A stretch of 62,442 nucleotides of DNA from Mycogone perniciosa (GCA_025331125.1 JAOALB010000223.1:1-62442); one strand, 5' to 3'; counted from the first letter of the stretch, positions 11,739 to 26,449 are shown. Made by a program: numbers and translations. The notes: generated by a model from the letters alone, not told the origin.

Positions 11739-14700
11739 CTTTGCCTATAAATACCCTTTAAAAGAAAAACTAATAAGGAAATTAAATGCAATAGCTGTAT
11801 GCAAAACTAACTATATAGACTATCTAGTTACTATAAGACTAATATTTTAAGGCCGCGCCCTTACAATCCCTATAGATAAATGGATTTTTAAATAAAAAAT
11901 TAATTAATTTTAAAAGTTTTAATACTTTACTACTATTAAAAGTATACTTTTATAAGCTAGAGTAATTATATATTACTGTTAACTATAAAGTAAATTAGGA
12001 ATAGAGATTAATAGCCTAGATTAATATAGTTTATATAGGAAATATCTTTAAACACTTATAAGACCTGCCTTAGATATAGGTATAGTTAAAACAGCTTAAT
12101 AGTATATTTATCGAAGCATTTATAGACTTAAAGTTAGAAAGAAATATTATTTTTAATTAATTAGCTGTAAAATGCAGTTTAAAAGTATACCCCTATTAAG
12201 TAGTTAATACTGCATTTAATAATAGGCAAGTAAATACAATTAAAAAAACTATTATTTAAGTATATATAAGCAATATATAAATAGTAGCGAGATTTTATAT
12301 TATATTAAATAAAGTTTTAATACCTTTTATCTTTAAGATACTATTTATTTAAACTGCGCAGTTAATATTTAATTATACGCTAAGAAATAAGGATTTATAT
12401 ATAAAATACAGAATAAGAAATATTTAAATTATTACTGTAACTATAAAAGCTATTTATTAAAAATATAAAATAAAGGCATTATATAACTTAAAGCTAAAAT
12501 AAATATTAACTTTATAATTAAATAGAAAGTTAATAAAATAGAAAAAGCTTAAAAATACTTTAGTTTACTTTTAAAGAGGAGGTTTTATATTAACTATTAA
12601 AGTAAGCTAAAGAGAATTTAATTTAACTAGTATTAGCCGATAATCTAAAAAATTAAATAAAAGCAATAAAAAAGATAGTGTAAGAGTTTAAGGAAATAGA
12701 GGATTAAAAGAAAAGATCTTAAAAGAGAGTATAAAAACGCAAAAACATTAAAACTAATACTATATATAAAAAGAAAAGTATAAAAATCTACCCAGTAAAT
12801 AATGCGCTATCTAATAGTTCTATCCCTATTAAAAGTCTTTATTAAAAATAAAAAAGATATAATAAAGTAAAAGATAATTTAAACCTTAACGCTCCTTTCG
12901 CCGACTATATTAGTTTAAAACTTTTATCTATTAAGACTAGGTTAAGGCTTATACTAGATTAACTAGCTATAGTCCTGAAAATAGTAAAAGGGAAACTAAT
13001 AATATAAAAAACCGCAATCTTAATATAGATCTTGAAAAATAGGGAAATAGCACTTTCCTGGAATTTCATAAAATATAAAAAGCTAAATTCTAAAATCGCC
13101 CTATTACAGACTATTTAAATAGTAAAACATAACGCCTAGCAGAGCAGCAGTATTTTAATTCTTAGAGGGATAAAAAAAAAGGTAATTAACCTACTATAAG
13201 TCTATATTAAAAAAGGCCTTTTAAAAAAAGGCAATAGGCTATATAGGAACCTATTCTTTTTAATATAAAAAAAACAGCAGCCTTCGCTTTATTAATTCTA
13301 TTATATAAATAAATAAAGTAACTATTAAAAATACCTTTATTCCCTTAAACGCTAACCAATTTAATAAAGATTTTGCAGGCTATATAATACTGTTATTACT
13401 AGACCTTTTCTTAGGATATAATTAAATCCCTTTTAATAAGAAAAATCGAGATATAACTATATTTATAAGCCCTATTAGCCTTTTAAAATACTGTACCCTT
13501 TTAATAGGTATTATAAACTTAATAATATAATTCTAATATATTATTTTACAGATACTATTTAATCTTATACTTATAGTATATCGACTATTTTTAAATAATA
13601 TTAGTATAAGGATTAAAATCTATATATAATAATAAAAACGCAATACCTAAAGTTTAACACTATATTTTAAAGTACCTTTAAAATCTAAATAAAACCTTGA
13701 TTAATACTAAACTATTAAAATATACTATTTCGGCAATAAAATTAATCTTTTATTAAAAATTAGCTAAATTAATAAAATACCTATATAGTATAGAGGGATA
13801 GTAATTAGTAATCTGGAAAATTATTAAAATTAAAGAATAAAAGAACTATAAAACTATTAATAAAGTTTAATCTTTTTTTAGTTTAATTAGCTACTATAGA
13901 TATTAAATTAAATACTTTATTTAAATTATAAAGCCTTTAACTAATCTATTAAAGAAAAATACCCTTTAAAGATAAATTAAAAAGCAGTAGTAAACTATAA
14001 ATAAACTTAAAGAATCTATTACCTTTCCTTTAATACTAGTAATATTAAATGTAAGTAAAGGATATAGGGAGGTAATCTTAATAGTTAATGCTAATATAAT
14101 AGGCTAAGGGGCAGTTTTAATATTAGTTATAAAAGGAAAAAGACGCCTAATCTAGTATAAAAGCGGGTATTAGCTTTTATTAGAAATAAAGTATAATGCT
14201 ATAAAAAGGAGTATAAAGCCTTACGCTAAGCCTTTAAAAGGCTATATACTTATACTTACAGACTTTTATTTATATTAAAAATAAATGCTGAAGTAATTAT
14301 TAATTAAATAAATAATAGGATTAATAATATCCCTAGCAGGTATATAATTTAATAAATTAACTATATCCTCTTTTTTAACTTTATAGCTAAATATATCCTA
14401 AAGAAAAAGAACGCTATAGTAGACGCTTTATCCTATAAACCACTAACTGCTATAAATAAAGTTAAAGCCTAGAAAAAAGGGGACTTAAAAGATTTTATAA
14501 ATATATATTTAGGTATAATTTTATTTATTCCGGTAAGAGAAAAGTATAGCGAAAAATCCCAGTAAACTACGCAATACTTCCAGATAATATAAAGACTATT
14601 TAATCTTTTAGCTACAGACTTTTAATAATTAAAGAATAAGGCAAAAAAGTTCTATATAAAAGATAGAAAGTTATAGGCCAAACTAATAAGATACTGCCAC

Positions 14701-17700
14701 TAGCCTATACTTATCTTTAATACCCTAATTATAAAAAAAACAGCTATTTAATAGTATTATATAGAAATAGGTTATAAAAGATAGAAAATAACTTTTTAAT
14801 TTTTAAAGGAAAGATACTAATAGCTATAAATATAGAATAATATATACAAAACTATTATATTATGCCTTTAGTATTAGGGCTTTAATATATACTGCCTTAA
14901 AGAACTAGCTATAGTAATAGAATTAACTAGACTTATAAGAAAGCTGTATTTTAATACTTAATATATCTTAAACGACTATAAATATATTTATTTATTTAAA
15001 GGAAAATATAGCTTTTATAAATAAATAAAAGTAAAACCTATATTAACTTTATTATCTGCAATAATAATAAAGTTTATCTTTAAATAAATTTACTGATTTA
15101 GTATAATAATTTAAGCTATTATAGATAAAGGACCTGAAATAAAGAAAATACTCCTATAAATATTAATTAATTTAGGTATTAAAATTATCTGGATATTAGT
15201 ATATAACCTTAAAGCTAATGCCCCTATAAAGGTTAATTATTAAAGCCTAATATTAGTATTAGCAAAAATAGCTAAATGCAATAAAAAGTAGTTTTAAAAC
15301 CTAGATAAAGCAATTATAACCGATAAATATACTGTAAAAGGGTTAATAAAATACTTTATATTTTACCTATTATTTAACTAAAAACCAATTTTCCCTTTAA
15401 AAGTAAAACTGCCTACTTAGCAGCTAATTAATTAAAATAAGGTTTATATAATCAAAGATTAATTAATAGCGTATATTTATATTTTAAAAAGAAAAAAGAA
15501 AAAAGAAAAACAGCTTAAAAAAAGTAATAGTATTTTATTAAATATTAACTAAAAGGATAAAAGCTAATAATTAATACTTTCTATAAAAAGTAATTAAACC
15601 TCTCCTCTTTAATAACTTTATCCTGCTTTATAATGCAAAACGCTAAAGGGATTTATTTAAAGATGTAAATCTAAAGATATATTAACTAAAACTATTTAAG
15701 ATTAAGTTTTAAGCAGGAATAATAAAAGCTTACAGGCTAAAAACATTAAATAGGATTCTATTTAATAAAACCTACTTAAAGGAATATTTAAAGAAGTTTA
15801 TAAAGGATAAATTTAGCTAATAGATAGTTAAAGATAGTAAAGAAACCTATATATATAAAAGCCTAAAGATAGGCAATAATATATTTAAAGATAAAGTAGT
15901 TAACAGAGCTATAATTAAAATTATTAACAGCTAAAGATTTAGCGAATATTATAGTAACCCCTTAACCGCTAAAAGGCATATAAGTTACGAAATTAAATAA
16001 TTTAGCTAAAAACTAGGATATATATCTGCAAATGAAAGGAAAAGGAGATATATTAATTTAAATATAATCCCTTATAATACTTTAAAGTAGCAATTTTTAA
16101 AATAAATAAAATAAGTTAAAATAACTATATTTATATAGAAGATATATAGGCAGGAGTAAAAGATAATATTCCTAAAAACAGTTATTAAGTACTGTTTTTT
16201 AAAGGGGAAGAGATAGCCGCTAAATTAAAATCTATTGCCTTGCCTATAAAAAGTATAATTTAATTATACTATAAAAGAAATCTATAAAATTAAATAGTTT
16301 ATTAATTACTTTACTTATATTAACCTTTTACTTTTAATAGTAAAAGCTAAAATAAATTTCTAAACCTACTAAATCGCCTAACTCTTTACTTTTTTATTCC
16401 CAGTAAAATAAAAGAAGTCTTTTATAAAATAAAAGGCTATTAAAGGATTAAAATAATTAAAGACTACTAGCCTAATAAAGGAAAATGCCTAATCTCTTTT
16501 AAGAAAAGTAATGGTTAAACTTTAGTCGCTTTATTAAGGCTAGTAGCTAGAAAATATCGCTAAGTATATAAAAAGGCTTTAAATTAAAGGTAATTTAAAT
16601 AGTCCTTTTACTAGAAACCTGGAATAAAGACACAGTTATAAAAAGGAAATAGGATATACTCGTTAATAGCTATAATAGTAATAGACTAAGTCTAAAAGCA
16701 CCTTTAATAAAACTAGGGATTATACTGCCTATAAAACAATATAAACAGGGCCTTAATATACTCTATCCGCTTAAAAAGAGTATAAAAGAACCACCTATAA
16801 ATATATAAGATCTCTGCTAGGATATAGACTAGCTTAAATATCTTTCTTTTAATAGTATATATAATATTTTAAGGATAAAACTAAAAACCTTTAAAAGTAT
16901 AATACTAAAAGTATTCCTTAAAAGTATAACCTTTTATAAAAGATAATAAAAATAAAAATAATTTAAATAAAAGGGAAAAGGCAACTTTTAAATAAATTAG
17001 CAGGTTTAACTAACTAATATTTACACTACTAATAATCTAAATAATAAAACACTCTTAGATTTAAAAAGAGTTAAAGTAAAGATATCAATTAAATAATACC
17101 TATTTACTAAAGCTTTATCTAGGGTAAATAGTTAAATAAAAAAGTGAAGCTAAATTTAACCCTTTTAGGATAAAGAAATCTCCCTAAAAGTCTTTTTACT
17201 AGTAATAGGCGTATTAATAAAATCGGCTATATTAGGCAATTAATAATAGCCCTTTTTAGCAGGATCTTTTATAATTAAATAATAAAATAAAGAAAAGGAA
17301 AAGGGAGTAAAAAAGAATTTAAAAGAAATTAAAAAAAAGTAAATAAATTATAGAAAATTACTTTAAAAGAGCAGTAATTTATAGATAATAAAGAAAATCA
17401 CTGTATACACTAAACTATATACCTATGTTTATAAAAAAACAAAAAGTAATACTATACTCTCTCTCTTTTTTTTTTCTCTTTTACCTATTAAAAATCTATT
17501 TTACACTAGCCTAAATATTGCCTTTAGCTTAAATTTTATTCTATAACTATTTAATTTTACTTAACCCCCCTTCTTCTTTACTATAATATCTTGCTTAAAC
17601 AAGGACCTGCACTTTTTTACTTTATTTTTCTAACTTATAGAAAGTAAACTAAAAATTTTACTCCCCTACTATATTAGCTAAGTATCCTTTAGCCGCACTA

Positions 17701-19766
17701 GCGATTTCTTTAAGCTAAAAGAATAAAACCTTACCAACAGCTCGCTAGCAAGCCATTGCCTATTAATAAGTTACTTATTAATAGCACCCTATACTATAAT
17801 AAGCTCTTACAGATACTAGATATTAAAGAACTTATATAGCCTTTCTATATCACTAATATCTATAATTTCCTATATAACCTTTCCTGCAAAAACTAGGCAG
17901 TAAACTTTAACTTAAACGCAATACTTTATATAATAGTAAAAGGATTACTGATAGTAAAAGCTGCCTAGATAAGGATTTCAGTACCCTAAAATGCATTTAA
18001 AGGCACAGCTGCTTTTAATTAAATAATATCTTAAGCTTTTATGATCCCTAATAGACTATAGCATTTCCAGAGCTTTACAGAAAAAAGATAAATCCTTACA
18101 GGGTTTATTTATTTTCTTTAATACTAATATATTTATATTTTCAATAAGTAAAAATACCTCTACTACTTTAACTCTAATAAAAATAACCGTAAACGCTATA
18201 TATAACAATTCCTTAACCTATAAGCCTATATACTTAAAAAAGCCAGATTCCCCTATTTATTTAACTTTTATATAGTTCTATATATAAAATAACCTAAGTC
18301 TAATAAATGCAGCTGCCTAAGCCTATTCTAGATCTAACAGATACTTTAGGGACTTATTAGTATTAAGTTAAGTTAATTAGCGAAACCCTTAAGTAAAGTC
18401 CTAATCTCCTTTAACTTTAGAAAACATAAGATAACTAACCTAAAAAGGTTTAAACTTTTACTTTAAAATTAATACTAATACCTATACCCTAAAAACTCTA
18501 TTAAAAGCTATATAGATATAATTTAAGTTTTATATTAAATAATAGCTGTAAATGAATTTATAGTTATAGACTTTAAAGTAAAAATAAAAGATATCCTGCC
18601 TTTTTCGCTTAAATACTATTTAATTAAGCTTAATTAAAGTTAATAGGCACCTTTAAAGATAACTTATAAAAGGAATATAGTAAAAATCAGCAAGTAGTAT
18701 TTAGTAGATTTTAAAGTATTAGTAAACGACTCTATAAAAGAGAATTATTTAATCTACTATAATAACAGCTTCTCCTAATGTTTATTTATTCTCTTAATAG
18801 TATATAAATAAACCAAGATATAACATCTACAGTTAACTTCCAGGACTTAACCTTTAACTTTAACTATACCTATACCTACTACTATATAACTAAACTAGCT
18901 GCAGCCAAGAAAAAGAAAAGTATTCTCCCTAGCTTTACAGACTATACTAATAGTAAGAAAATAAAATAATACCGCTAACCTAACTACTTAAATAGTATCT
19001 ATAATAAAGGTAATAGTAGGATTAATAATTAAAAGTAAATCTATATATTTCTCGGTAACGCTATAACCTATAAAACCTCTATTAACTGCGCCGGCACTAT
19101 TAAAAGATATAAAGAGTTTAGAGGAGGATTTAACTTCTTTTAAAAAAAGTAATAGTTCTTTTAATAAATTAAAGGATAACTAAAATTTAAAAAAGGAAAA
19201 AGTTTTAAAAGTAACTATAAAGCTTAATTAAAAGGCAATAAAAAAAAGGTTTATAACACTAGGTAAAAGAGGATAGGCTATAATAGTAGCTTTTATAATA
19301 GTAATAGAAAAAAAGATGCCTTAATATCTTTAAATTTAAAGAATTACAGCTTTAAATATATACTGCAGCTTAACGCTGCCAGGATTAATAGATAAATTGG
19401 CTTAAAACAATATACGAGAGCAAGTCTGCGCATTTATTCAAACAATAAAACAATTAATATAAAATAAGCAGATAGCAGCTTAAAATGCCCAGCAATAAAT
19501 ATAAATTACTAGGATAGGACTATTTAATTATAGCAGTTTTAATATAAGGAGAATAATTTAATATAGATTAAATATAAAGATATTAATAGTATATATAGTA
19601 GTAATTCTATTTCTAGTTTTCCTTTTTTTATAATACGCTTATTCTATTATTTCTTTATATTATTAACGTTTACTTTAAGGAATTACAATATTAGTACTAG
19701 GAGGTTTAGCTAAATAAGCGTTTTATTAACATTTATTTTTTTATTTGCGAATACTTATAGGGAGGG
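11739..19766 (+). pseudogene. Element E internal region, decayed gypsy pol plus extra 3' sequence
   Basis: RIP-degraded pol of a second, larger Ty3/gypsy family. Order on the plus strand: protease-like stretch (about 12.0-12.4 kb); reverse transcriptase (about 12.9-13.7 kb), where LDLFLGYN (about 13400) and RDITIFISPI followed by YCTL (13447-13500) are readable; RNase H near 14086 (NANIIG.GAVL, from DASxxGWGAVL) and 14155-14230 (YKSGY then EIKYNA); and an integrase-like part to about 15.5 kb. All are broken by many stops. About 2.3 kb after pol (17.4-19.7 kb) has no recognised content. A polypurine tract AGGGAGGG (19759-19766) abuts the 3' LTR. The 5' part of the element is at 7168-10323, inverted. 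Confidence 0.8.
17400..19740 (+). other. Unidentified segment between pol and 3' LTR of element E
   Basis: AT-rich sequence that starts after the last pol-like part with a CT-rich run (CTCTCTCTTTTTTTTTTCTC, about 17459-17480). It has moderate residual GC and many stops in every frame. No domain was recognised. It could be an extra gene of element E, a captured host fragment, or another nested element. The matching gag-side segment (7168-10323) does not obviously resemble it. Confidence 0.4.
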
Positions 19767-20160
19767 TTTTATTAAAGGTAATTAATATACTTAATAGACT
19801 TATAGTCCTTTTTACTAACCCTACTTAAATAAAGTCAGTTACTTATTTAAGCAATTATTAGATTAGGGAGGCATAAAACTATAAAGATAAACAGATAGAC
19901 CTAGTTTAATAAAAACCAACCCGCATTCGCTTTTAATACACTACCCCTACCTATAATTTTATAGCTATTAAGGCGTAAAGAGGTAACTGTTAGTTACTTT
20001 TAACTGCGAATATTATAATTAAATAATTCACAGTATCTTTTAGTCCCTATATTACTTAATTACAGCTTTATAGTTTTATTAAAAGCGCGGTTCCCGCGCT
20101 CTATTCTGGTTATTATTAGTATATATATATATTTAAAGCGCTGATTCCCCCTTAATAAAA
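19767..20160 (+). repeat. Element E 3' LTR (intact, 394 bp)
   Basis: A 394-bp repeat with inverted ends, TTTTATTAAAGG at the left and CCCCCTTAATAAAA at the right. A polypurine tract lies immediately to the left and element A gag sequence immediately to the right. Its partner is split between 455-495 and 10324-10679. The termini are not the usual TG...CA. AAATA next to both outer boundaries (about 449-453 and 20158-20162) may be the target duplication, but its exact borders are uncertain. Confidence 0.82.
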
Positions 20161-23100
20161 TATAGCTTATATTTACTAGCTATAACTAATTTAAAAAAGA
20201 ATTAAAGAATATCTTTAATAATATTAGTAAAGAATATACTATAGAAAATAAATTTATAAACTTAGCTTAAAAAGGAAAATACTTTAACTATATTATATAT
20301 TTCAGGAATTATACTTTTAAAGTTAAATAAAGAAACTTTACTTTTATTAAATATTTTTATAATAAACTTAAGCTAAAAGTTAAAAGGGAAGCTTATAAAT
20401 TTATTTGCAATAAAGGCATTATTAAGATTATTGAAAAATATATAAATATAAATAATTTACTTTATAAACTTTATTTAAATATAAATAAAGGATAATAGTA
20501 ATCCGGATAAATTTATAAATATTAAAGATATATAAATTAAAGTAAAAAGTCATAAAACTATATCGCTAATTTTAATAATAAGAGATTTAGTTAAATAGAT
20601 CTAGATACTATTTAAAAAGGAAAGGTAAAAGTTATCTGTTATAACTATAATAAACTAAAATATATTTTAAGGGACTATAAAGCTTTATAAAAGCCAAAAA
20701 CTAATAAACTTTAAAAACTTATACTAAAACTTAAATAAAAGGTTAATATGGTTTCGAAAACTATTAATTATATATTATTTAGTTAAACTATATACTATAA
20801 TAATAGCTGCTTTATTTATAAATCTAGTAAAAATAAAGCAGATAATACCTGAAATAACTTAAAAAGATATTTATAATAAATTAAAAGGGATACTAGTTAA
20901 AACTTAAATCTTTAACTTTTAAAGATATCTTTAAAGAAAATAAAGTAAATAAGTATTTACTATACCTAGACATTTTAATAAAATAAAACCTAGACTTTAG
21001 CTATATTAAGTTAAATAAAGATAATAGTATCTTAAATAAATAAATAGTCGCTGTAATTAATTATTAATATTTTAATTAAATTACTATAGGCTATAAAGGA
21101 TAAACTAGCAGCAGTAACTTAAATAATAAAAGTAAAAATAACCCTTTATAATATAGACTATTACTATATAATGCTATAACTTGAAAACTAGAAAATATAC
21201 TATTAATATACAGTAATCTTAAAAACAACTTAAATAAATATTACCTTTATATAATGAAAAGAATTGCTATAAATATATAACTAAACAGGATATATTTACG
21301 CCTATATAAATAGCTTTATATGCAAAACGGAGCTAATAACAAAATAGCTATTAAAGTAATTCCAGCTGCTTTAACTATATAAGCGGAACCTATATATACT
21401 TATAGATAAAGGGACTATACTGCAAATAACTTTATTTATAGAGAGTATTATATTAAATCTTAGATTATTTATATTATATATAGCTATATATTATACTTCT
21501 ATAAAAAACTAAAGTATAATGTATTCCTAATTAAAATCCTATTTTACCTTATAGAATAAGTATAGGATTACAATACTTTTAAAGAATAGAGTATAACTAT
21601 ATAATATTAAGACTTTAAAGTTATTATTATCGAATTAAACACTAAAACCTTAAAAAAATACTATTAGTTATAAAGATTTAAGAAATGTAAATTTAAAGGA
21701 TACTATATTTACTGCTAAAAGAAATTAATAAAATAGTACTTCCGCTATAAAAAGGGTTTAAATGCAATTAATAATATTACTTAAAATATAATAGTTTAAA
21801 GTATATTACATATAAATGAAATAAGTTAAAGGATTAGTATATATAATAAGCTAATAATACTTTATATTTATTACTAAACTATATATATTACTGGAAGGAT
21901 AAATGCGCTATCTATTTACAGGAAAAACTCTAAAAGTAGTAAACGTAAAAGTATATAGGATATAAACCTACTTTAAAAGACAGAGAGATTAATTAGATTA
22001 TAAAAGAACTGCATTAAAATTAATTTAACTTTATTACCTATAACGGAACTGCCTATAATAGGAGAAGGTAATATTTACTTTAAAGAACCTTAATTAACTG
22101 TAAAATTTATATAAAAAGAGAAGAATTAAAAAACAATTAATATTACTTGTAAAAAGGCTATAAAGTAATAATTAATAAATTATATCTTTTAAAATATTAA
22201 ATAATAAAAGTAATAATGAAGATTTATTATATTTTAAATTAAAGATAATAGTTAAAGGATATTGGCTATATATATTTGTAGATAGCGGAGCGATAGGCAA
22301 TTTTATTACACCTATAACTATAAATCGCTTATAATTACTTTAAAAAAACAAGATTAAACTATATTAACTTTATTAAGTATAAAGAGGAGCCTTTATATAT
22401 AATAATAAATAGGTTAAGTGAAAGATTAGTTATTTTAAACTTAAAATTACTAAATATAAAGGAATAGTTCCCTATAATATAGCGAATATTAATAGGTATA
22501 ATATTATTCTCGGTTATCTTTAATTAAAATGCAATAACTTTAATATTAACTAGGAAAACAGCTAGCTTTATTAGCGTAATAATAAAGCTTCCTTAACAAT
22601 TAAAATTATTAAAAAGGCTTTAGCTGTAAGGCAGAAATCCTGTATAGAACCCCTAAATATATTAAAGAAAGGAATTAAAAAGGTTACCTTTAATTTAATT
22701 ATAGAAATAATTTACTTAAAAGTAAAGTTTAATTAAAGTAAAAGAAAAGATAAATAAATTTAAAAAGTAATTGCCTTTTTATAGAAAGTATTTAATAATA
22801 TTAATAAAATGCTTAAAATAAAAAGCCTTAAAACCGCAGTATTACTAGAACAGCTATAAAATATCTTTAAAAAATACTAAAAGTATAATAAACTATTTAA
22901 AGAAATATTTAATATAAAACTATTAGAATACAGTTAATAGGATTATATAATTAAACTTAAAGATAATACTAGCACTACCTTTTATAAAATTTATAATCTA
23001 AATAAAAAAGAGCTGAAAAGCCTATATAATTATTTAAATAATATATTAATTAAAAGGTATATTTAACCCTTTTTATTAAAAGCAGGCTATTTTATTATAT

Positions 23101-26100
23101 TTATATTAAAAAAAAGAGGTAAACTATAGTTAATTATAGACTACTAATAGTTTAATAAAGCTACTATTAAAAATAAAACCCTATTACTATTACTTATAGA
23201 ATTACAGGATAAACTATATAGGAAAAAGTAGTTTATAGCGCTAAATCTTAAAGGCGCTTATAACTTGATCTGAATTAAAAAAGGATATAAATAGATAACT
23301 GCCTTTTAAATTAAATATAGCTTATTTAAATACCTAGTTAAACCTTTCAGCTTTATTAATACTCTAGTAATATTCTAAAAAATAATTAATAATATATTAA
23401 AAGAGTACTTTAATATCTTTATAATTATTTACCTAAATAATATCCTAATCTTTTTAAATACCTTTAAAGAATATAAAGAATATATTTATAAAATATTATA
23501 AATATTATAAAATACTAAACTACTTGTAGAATTTAAGAAATATAAATTCTATATATTGAAAGTTACCTTTTTAAAGTATATTATTACCTTTAAAGAAATT
23601 CGCATAAATCTATTAAAAGTATAAGCAGTAAAAGACTAGCCTATACCTATAATAGTTAAAAATGTGCAAAGCTTTTTAAAATTTACTAACTATTATTAAT
23701 AATTTATTAAAGGCTATAAAAGTATTATATTAACTCTTTATAAACTTATTAAAAAAGATTAAAAGTTTTTATAGGTATTAGATATATAGGAAGCTTTTAA
23801 TAGATTTAAGAAGTCTATCTCGGAAAAACCTATATTTATTATATTTAATTTATTTAAAGAAATAGAAATTAAAATAAACGCTTTTAACTTTACTATAAGA
23901 GTTTAATTTAGTTAAAAGGATAAAAACAGTAAACTACGCCTTATTGCCTTCTACCTTAAAGCACTATACAGTATAGAACTAAATTATCTAATATATAATA
24001 AAGAATTCTTTACTATTATTTTTGCATTTAAAGAATAGTAATACTACCTACTAAAAGGAATATATAAAGTTAAAGTATATATTAACTATAAGAATATTAT
24101 TTACTTTATAATAGTTTAATAAGTTTTTTAAAGGCAGATCTGCTATATAGAATACCTTTTAAAGTTTAAGTATATTTTAATTTATTAAAAAGGATCTAAG
24201 AACAGATAAACAGATACATTTAATAGATAAGCTAACTATAATTAAAGAAAGATTAAGTATACTAGGTAAGTTTTAAAATAAACCTTTAAAGGATATTATT
24301 AATAAATAGCGCTATAAGCTATATATAAACTATTTAATAATAATATTATACTTTAATGCATTAAAAAGCACTATATTACTTAGGATAATAATAGATTTTT
24401 AAAGGATATAAAGTTTAATAATAAAGGAACTCGATAACAAAATAAAAAGATTTAGATTTTAAGTAAACTTTAAAAGAATATAGTTATAGAAGTCTATTAA
24501 TACCTAGTATATAGATATAAAGGTATTTGCAAGACCTGCAAATAAATTTAAAGGTATTTTAAGTTTTAAAGGCTTAAATAAGTAATATAATATATTGTTT
24601 TTTACTATATAATTTATAAAATAGTTAAAGCTTTAAAATATAAACTATATAGTAAATTTAACCTTTACTAGTACTAGAATAATTATAAAAGTTAATTTTA
24701 TTAAACTTTATTATTAAATTACTATTATCTATTAAACTAAGATTAAAGATTAAATATAATAGTATTTTAATAATTATAAATTAATTTATTAAATACTTTT
24801 ACTTCCTTTTATATAAAAAAGTAATAAATATAAAAATACTAGCTTATATATTTTTGCAATTTATTACAGCGAACTATATAATTCTAGCTGAGATTATTTT
24901 TAACTAAAAGTTAACCTTTATATCTAAATTCTAGTAAGTATTTATAAATTATAAGCTTAATACCGCCTATTACCTATAGATAAATAAATAAATAGAATAT
25001 ATTAACTAGATTATTAAACTATATTTAAAAAGTTATATTAACTTTAACTAAAATAATTAAATAGAAAAACTATTAATTGCATAAATATACTATAATAGTA
25101 ACATTTTAAAGTTAACTAGACTTAGCCCTATATACATTAATTATAGCTTTATACCAGATATATATAAAGCGCTAAAGAAAGGCCTATATATTAATAAAGT
25201 ATAAATTAAAGCTGAAAATATAAAATAGTTATATAAAGAAATGCATGTATACCTTTACTTTATATAAAAAAGAATAAAGAAATATACTAATAAATATAGA
25301 TTAAAGGAATTAATTTTTAAAAAGGGAGGTATAGTTTATTTATAGTAATATTCGCTAAGAAAAAAGACTATAAATATTAAAATAATATAACTAAGCAATA
25401 ACTTAAATTTTAAGAAACTTAAGCTTTACCCAGTTAAAAAGGTTATTTTAAAAGTCACTTATAAACTTATACTACTAAACAGTATTTAGATTTACCTGGT
25501 ATTTTACATTTTAATACTTAAAAAGGCATTATAAAATAAATTAAAAAATAGATTAATTATAGACTTAATTAAAGTCCTAGCAGTTAAAGAGGAATATAAA
25601 ATCGAAAAGGTTAAAGCTATAAAAGCAGAAAATAATAAACGCTAATATTTAATTAAATAGAAAAACTATAAAGAGGAATATAACTTTTAGAAACCTATAG
25701 AACATTTAAAAAATGCCTTAATAGAACTTTAATACTTCCACTAAAGTTTAAATCTTTTAGCAGAGGGTTATTAAATATTGCGTTCCAATTAAATATATCT
25801 ATACTGCCGGAAAACTAAATATTAATAACAGCCTTTAACTTAGCGCATTTAAACTTATTTAACTTATTTAATAAATTAGCGCTATAATGCAATATTTTAA
25901 CTTTACGCGACTGCATTTATAACCGCTATTTGCAAAGACAATTTAATTGCATAAAATATTTATTTATTAAAGCAGTTAATACTATTATCTATTACTGCTA
26001 TTTTAATAATTTATATTTAGTAGCGCGCTTTTTATTCTTAATACACTCCTTTTTAGCTGCTAAATAATATACTATAAATATTAAAAACCACTTATAATAA

Positions 26101-26449
26101 ACTAAAGAGGGTATATATTAGCTGCTAAAGAGATACTATTTCTATTATATATTTTGCCTTAATAGGTATACTCTTTATAAAAAAATAGCCTATAGCTATT
26201 TTATAGGAAATACTATACTTTTTATAAAATAAATACAGTATAATAAAGATTCTAATAGTGTTAATAATTAATATAGCTGCAGTATAATTCTGCAAGGATT
26301 TAGCAGGTTTAAAAACTTTTTGCTGTTTCGCAATATTATAAAGTATAGTTAAACAGGAATAAAAAGAAATTAAAAGGAAGAAAAACTTATAAAGAAAAAG
26401 GATAGCTATATAATAGGTTTTGGGGATAAGATTAATAGGAGGGGGATAT
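20161..26449 (+). pseudogene. Element A gag-pol, decayed gypsy polyprotein
   Basis: Plus-strand Ty3/gypsy gag-pol with many RIP stops. The reverse transcriptase is still easy to read: KK.GKL.LIIDY and NKATIKNKT at about 23105-23180, ALNLKGAYNLI at about 23240, GLFKYLV before 23350, and the catalytic box at 23427-23450 reading IYLNNILI where the family has YLDDIL. Both Asp codons became Asn by G-to-A change. RNase H follows near 23.9 kb and integrase toward 25.4 kb. A polypurine tract (AGGAGGGGG, about 26438-26445) precedes the 3' LTR. The leader of this copy is at 1-454, separated from gag by element E. Confidence 0.88.
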
